Assembly (NCBI RefSeq): GCF_000485595.1
Contig: NW_014577776.1
Coordinates: 6,163-27,268, forward strand
Length of the DNA: 21,106 nucleotides
Reading direction: 5' to 3'
Source of the DNA: Priapulus caudatus
Taxonomy: Eukaryota > Priapulida > Priapulimorpha > Priapulimorphida > Priapulidae
Part shown: positions 18,301 through 21,106 of the stretch, in pieces
Layout of the letters: each line of letters opens with the position of its first letter
Position numbering within the stretch: position 1 is the stretch's first letter
Notes under the pieces: generated by a model
Database searches by the model: none
Told to the model about the DNA's origin: nothing
What the model saw: only the letters and a program-made list of their open reading frames with translations
Program-made: the position numbers and the translations under genes

Positions 18301-18757
18301 CCACGACGTCGTCCCGGAGCAGTCGACCTTCAGGGTGATGGCGACGAAGGTCGAGCTAAAGATGAAGAGGCTGGAAGGGCTTCGCTGGGAGGCGCTGGAA
18401 GCTGCGCGCGACGACACGGACGCGAAACAGTTCAAGCCGGCGGAGAGTCGCCACGGCGACGACAACGACCCCGCCGCCGCGCATCGTTACCCGTCCGCGT
18501 CGGGGAGGGACTGGGACAAGGTTGCGCGGGACATGGATCGCAAGGAGAAGGATACGAAGGAGGAAGGGGAGGCGGCGCTCAACCAGCTGTTTCAGCAGAT
18601 CTACGGCGAGGGCAGCGAGGAGGTGAAGAAAGCGATGAACAAATCGTTCGTGGAGTCCGGCGGCACGGTGCTCAGCACAAACTGGGGCGAGGTCGGAACG
18701 AAGAAGATCGACGTCAAGCCACCAGACGGCATGGAGTACAGGAAGTGGGATCAGTGA
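15366..18757 (+). CDS. SUGT1: SGT1/SUGT1 co-chaperone, two exons, CS domain shortened
   Basis: Adaptor linking HSP90 to client complexes such as SCF ligases and kinetochores. Exons 15366-15451 and 17950-18757 join within an AGA codon (AG|A) at GT-AG sites. The product has 297 residues; human isoforms have 333 and 365. Residues 8-31 form the first TPR (exon 1), 39-69 the second (YYTCRAHAYIQFSNYPDALR), 73-99 the third. An acidic linker (residues 122-138) leads to DLVLALAHDVVPEQSTFRVM, the last part of the CS domain, up to about 170. The C-terminal SGS domain (207-297) is intact with QLFQQIYGEGSEEVKKAMNK and SGGTVLSTNWGEVGTKK. About 50 residues, the first strands of the CS domain, are missing without a frame break; this is a real deletion or an assembly error. 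The ATG has G at -3 and +4. Exon 2 is very GC-rich and carries all that is normally split over many exons. Confidence 0.93.
15750..15793. repeat. Interstitial telomere-like (CCCTAA)n
   Basis: Seven imperfect CCCTAA or CCATAA-like units, read as TTAGGG on the minus strand. They end exactly where the PIF/Harbinger-type terminal repeat begins. Confidence 0.85.
15791..16456. mobile_element. PIF/Harbinger-type element, internally deleted
   Basis: Left end TAAAGCCGGGTGCACACGTG and the reverse complement of the right end, TAAAGCCGGGCGCACACGTG, match in 19 of 20 positions and continue with GCGATT. TAA on the left and TTA on the right resemble the TWA target preference of PIF/Harbinger, though they are not identical copies. 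It carries the transposase fragment at 15866-16243. Confidence 0.78.
15866..16243 (+). pseudogene. PIF/Harbinger transposase N-terminal fragment
   Basis: 125 codons. The segment ARERRTWARTWVLRCDSHGV followed by LVRELELEDSVAYQRYFRI and LVGARISKKNTVMRKSIAPN has the layout seen ahead of the DDE nuclease in HARBI1-like (DDE_Tnp_4) transposases: Trp/Arg-rich start, short acidic Leu stretch, RISK-T-MR-I-P-ERLA. After ERLA the similarity stops and the frame ends; the catalytic domain is absent, so it cannot be an active transposase. Type and truncation both fit a MITE-forming deletion. Confidence 0.8.
16462..16750. repeat. 69-bp direct repeat, two copies 220 bp apart
   Basis: CTGTTTACTTGAGAAATCAC begins copies at 16462-16530 and 16682-16750. 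They differ at one visible base (16502 C, 16722 G). The second copy lies at the start of the foldback right arm, the first directly beside the Harbinger-type right end. Confidence 0.9.
17034..17401. mobile_element. MITE-like inverted-repeat element, 368 bp
   Basis: GCCTCTAAACAGAGGAATTG at the left faces CAATTCCTCTGTTTAGACGC at the right. The arms also share CCGAC(C/T)TGTG(G/A)TTGG and extend about 50 bp. Both sides are flanked by AT and by parts of the same satellite (CACAACACA), so it seems to have inserted into that repeat. No transposase is present. Confidence 0.7.
17406..17626. repeat. 34-bp satellite, about 6.5 copies
   Basis: GATGCCCCACTGCCCCCATC recurs at 17421, 17455, 17489, 17523, 17557 and 17591 (strict 34-bp period, few substitutions). 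A lone related unit lies at about 16997-17032, left of the 368-bp element. The array is within SUGT1 intron 1. Confidence 0.92.
17627..17949 (+). other. 3' end of SUGT1 intron 1
   Basis: No gene. TTTGAGATGACA(T/G)GAC(C/T)GGC(G/A)GGGGCGT occurs at about 17747 and 17880, a direct repeat about 133 bp apart. The acceptor is GCTTGCTTGCAG at 17938-17949. Confidence 0.6.
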
Positions 18758-19329
18758 TCGGCATGCGCGTCCTTTCTTATTTTGTCGTTTGCAGGTTGCG
18801 GTGAGTAGAGCTTACGTCGATGCACCTCTCTGGGTTTTACGTCTGATTCTGAGGCACGTTGTGGGGCGGAAGTGTCGCGTTTCCTTAAACCGTATTTAAA
18901 AAGATTTCGTTCGAGATCTTTCAAGTGTAGCAAGCGAAACTATTGACAAAGTATGTATCATCCATTTCCTACGTTTTTAGGCAGGAAGTATATTATTATA
19001 AAAGTAGTTATTTGTCTTGATTTGCTTGAACCGTAATTTGACGGAGTAGTCGTTACATAAATGTGCTACCAATACGTACAAACTACAAAGGCCATATTTC
19101 CTATCAACTCACATTTGCAGTGTACTGCATTATCATCTAGATATTATGAATGAATCAGGTTTATATCGTATGTTATAGTCATATATATTGCATGCCTTCG
19201 TTTTCTAACGCATAATTAATTTTTTTAAATACCACGCTGTCCCGATATGATCCCACTAGGAGCATTATTCATGTGATGTTCTTGTCAAGGTCATGTTTGA
19301 TTTACTGGTGTTCAGTAGTTGAACTTTAT
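18758..19329 (+). other. SUGT1 3' UTR and downstream DNA
   Basis: AT-rich sequence without a supported gene or repeat family. Base composition drops sharply from the GC-rich exon at about 18770. Confidence 0.5.
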
Positions 19330-19335
19330 AATAAA
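19330..19335 (+). terminator. SUGT1 poly(A) signal AATAAA
   Basis: AATAAA 573 bp past the stop is the first canonical hexamer seen downstream. A single-base variant further upstream could be used instead. Confidence 0.5.
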
Positions 19336-19518
19336 CTGCTCATTTTTCATTTCACTGGCAACAGCGAATTTCGCATGTATTATCGAACGATAGTATAGTC
19401 GCAGTTCAATCGCACTACAGATGTGAAGAGTACGTAATAGAGTTGTAACGATTGTACATTAACATCGCCGAGAGATGGCGCCACGATAGTGAAACAGACG
19501 ATGTCTCGGCGGATCGTT

Positions 19519-19569
19519 CACTGATCTCTATAATATAATCTATTATCGATTATATTATAGAGATCAGTG
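19519..19569. mobile_element. 51-bp perfect-hairpin MITE with 8-bp target duplication
   Basis: GGATCGTT stands at 19511-19518 and again at 19570-19577. Between them a 22-bp arm starting CACTGATCTCTATAAT is followed by a 7-base loop (TATTATC) and a perfect complementary arm ending GAGATCAGTG. The whole element is almost nothing but terminal repeats. An 8-bp duplication points to hAT- or P-type transposition. Confidence 0.88.
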
Positions 19570-19577
19570 GGATCGTT

Positions 19578-20250
19578 AGGCAAGTACGAACAAAAGCTGA
19601 AACACACGCACACATACATTTTTATTTTGTGTACATAGATTAGTACACTTTAATCGCTGCCCATGCATTATGCTTACGCGTTAGCTCACGCGCGACCGAA
19701 ATACTCATAAATTATTAAATGGCGTGAAAAGAATTTTCGACTGTAAAGGCCAAGAAAGTTGGCATTTCTCCGAGGCGGCCTGCCTGTCAGAACTGCACTG
19801 GCACGTCCGTGAGACCTCCTTCACAGCGGTATAACCCTCAATAACTCACGGCGCATTGTGCGAACGCCCGTGTAATGGTGTACAACTGAAACGAACGAAT
19901 ATTCGCTGCCGTTCTGCTGATAATACAGTTGTGCGGCTTGTACTAGTCAGAGAGTCTGCCAGACGCAGCGGGGACACCGAGTTTAAATTAATAAACCATT
20001 CGTCGACATAGATAACACCAAGAACTAATAATTGACATCTCTTTATGTACTCTTGATAACCACGCTCGCTTCTCTAACCGGTCTCAACTAGGTCGTACTG
20101 TTTGATGACATTCTACAAAAATTCTTACATTTCGGAAAACATCCCCGTACGTACTAAAATACGTCAACAGCTTAGCGTGATGTCATATGTTTATTTAGCT
20201 TCACGGCGTGTATAGTAATAATTTACATTTGCATTTATCATTCATGCATA
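19578..20250. other. Gene-free AT-rich stretch
   Basis: No gene, RNA gene or clear repeat is supported here. Open frames are short and match nothing I recognise. Confidence 0.5.
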
Positions 20251-20263
20251 ATCAATAGGAGTG

Positions 20264-20264
20264 A

Positions 20265-20306
<42 letters not shown>
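20264..20306. repeat. (TA)n microsatellite
   Basis: About 21 uninterrupted TA dinucleotides, probably length-polymorphic and cruciform-prone. Confidence 0.95.
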
Positions 20307-20308
<2 letters not shown>

Positions 20309-20804
20309 TGCGTTCAACGAGCTGTTAGCAGCTATTATTCTTGATATATAGTATAATTCCGCACGGTCCGTGTATTGCGTTAACGCGCTGATGATCAAAG
20401 ACGTAGAATTGCCGGAGCAGGAGTAAAGATTTGCGAAGTTTGCGATACGTGACCATTGTGTTTGCGGAGTAATGAAACCTGCAGCTATATTACTACTATG
20501 CTGACAATCATTAAAGGTTATCCTCAGCAAATAAACTTGTCGTTCGCGTGCGCACACGCCTAAAAACATACACTCGTGCAAGCACAGATGAATGCAGCCA
20601 GTGTATAACCTGTCTACGTATGGATATTCAACTTGACGTCAACATATTTCAATTGAAAGGAGCTTTACAATTCTAGACACTCTTTCCAAAAATATCAAGT
20701 CTCATTTACCTGAAACCTTTGACATATATTACGTTATTGATTGTCATATTAAAAAGGGGTCCGAAGAAAAGATTCTGCATATGAAATTTTATTTCTAAGC
20801 TGAT

Positions 20805-20925
20805 ATTTATTTATTTATTTATTTAGTTCATTTATTTATTTATTCAATTATTTATTTGTTGGTTTATTTATTTATTTATTTAAATTTTTATACATACTTA
20901 TACATACATATTTATTTATTTACAT
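20805..20925. repeat. (TTTA)n microsatellite
   Basis: Interrupted ATTT tetranucleotides over about 120 bp, ending in TACATACATA. Low complexity, no coding content. Confidence 0.9.
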
Positions 20926-21050
20926 CATTTCATGCTGTACATCACACATCATGCCATGGTTCTATAATTATAACTTGCGTCGAATCTCAGGCGAGATTCC
21001 TTCCCTGTTATTGTCGTCTGCGAGTTGATCTTCCCGCCTGCGAGCGTGAG

Positions 21051-21062
21051 ACGTCACGTGAC
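21051..21062. promoter_or_regulatory. Overlapping CRE half-site and palindromic E-box
   Basis: ACGTCACGTGAC contains ACGTCA (CREB/ATF-like half-site) overlapping the 10-bp palindrome GTCACGTGAC, the high-affinity form bound by USF/TFEB/MITF-type bHLH-zip factors. The DNA turns GC-richer from about 20990, which may mark the promoter of a gene beyond the right edge. Confidence 0.35.
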
Positions 21063-21068
21063 CCGCGC

Positions 21069-21072
21069 AGAA

Positions 21073-21106
<34 letters not shown>
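21069..21106. repeat. (GA)n microsatellite at the right edge
   Basis: An uninterrupted GA run that continues past the window. It follows the E-box region directly; GA runs are common near invertebrate promoters. Confidence 0.9.

Overview
The window is nuclear DNA from an animal, most likely a marine invertebrate. Three conserved eukaryotic genes are present with GT-AG introns, CCAAT-box promoter sequence and AATAAA poly(A) signals. The surrounding DNA is AT-rich and full of microsatellites, minisatellites and short DNA transposons. The species cannot be named from sequence alone. No bacterial, viral, rRNA, tRNA or CRISPR features were found.

Layout. 1-630: purine-rich tandem repeats, then a probable last exon of an unidentified plus-strand gene (433-629). 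632-5700: a gene-free stretch of minisatellites (31-bp and 47-bp units), old interspersed repeats, microsatellites, a compound DNA transposon (3747-5475) carrying about 500 bp of alternating purine-pyrimidine DNA, and one solo end of a foldback element. 5750-9293: MRPL12 (mitochondrial ribosomal protein bL12m), plus strand, five exons whose phases join exactly into a 192-residue protein. 9294-11625: intergenic. 11626-12813: a MEK1/2-type MAP kinase kinase, minus strand, 395 residues in one coding exon, with a likely intron in its 5' UTR. 13221-14545: a foldback transposon with an exact 8-bp target-site duplication and a second element nested inside. 15366-18757: SUGT1 (SGT1, an HSP90 co-chaperone), plus strand, two coding exons split by a 2.5-kb intron filled with transposons and a 34-bp satellite. 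18758-21106: 3' UTR, a 51-bp perfect-hairpin MITE, and low-complexity DNA.

Gene arrangement. MRPL12 and MEK are tail to tail; MEK and SUGT1 are head to head with about 2.5 kb between their start codons. The three products act in separate processes (mitochondrial translation, Ras-ERK signalling, HSP90/SCF/kinetochore assembly), so the arrangement gives no evidence of an operon or joint pathway.

Most notable points: the SUGT1 copy lacks the first half of its CS (HSP90-binding) domain although the frame stays open; a family of long-arm foldback elements occurs three times; a 51-bp near-minimal MITE has perfect 22-bp arms and an exact 8-bp target duplication; and a long potential Z-DNA tract sits inside a transposon.
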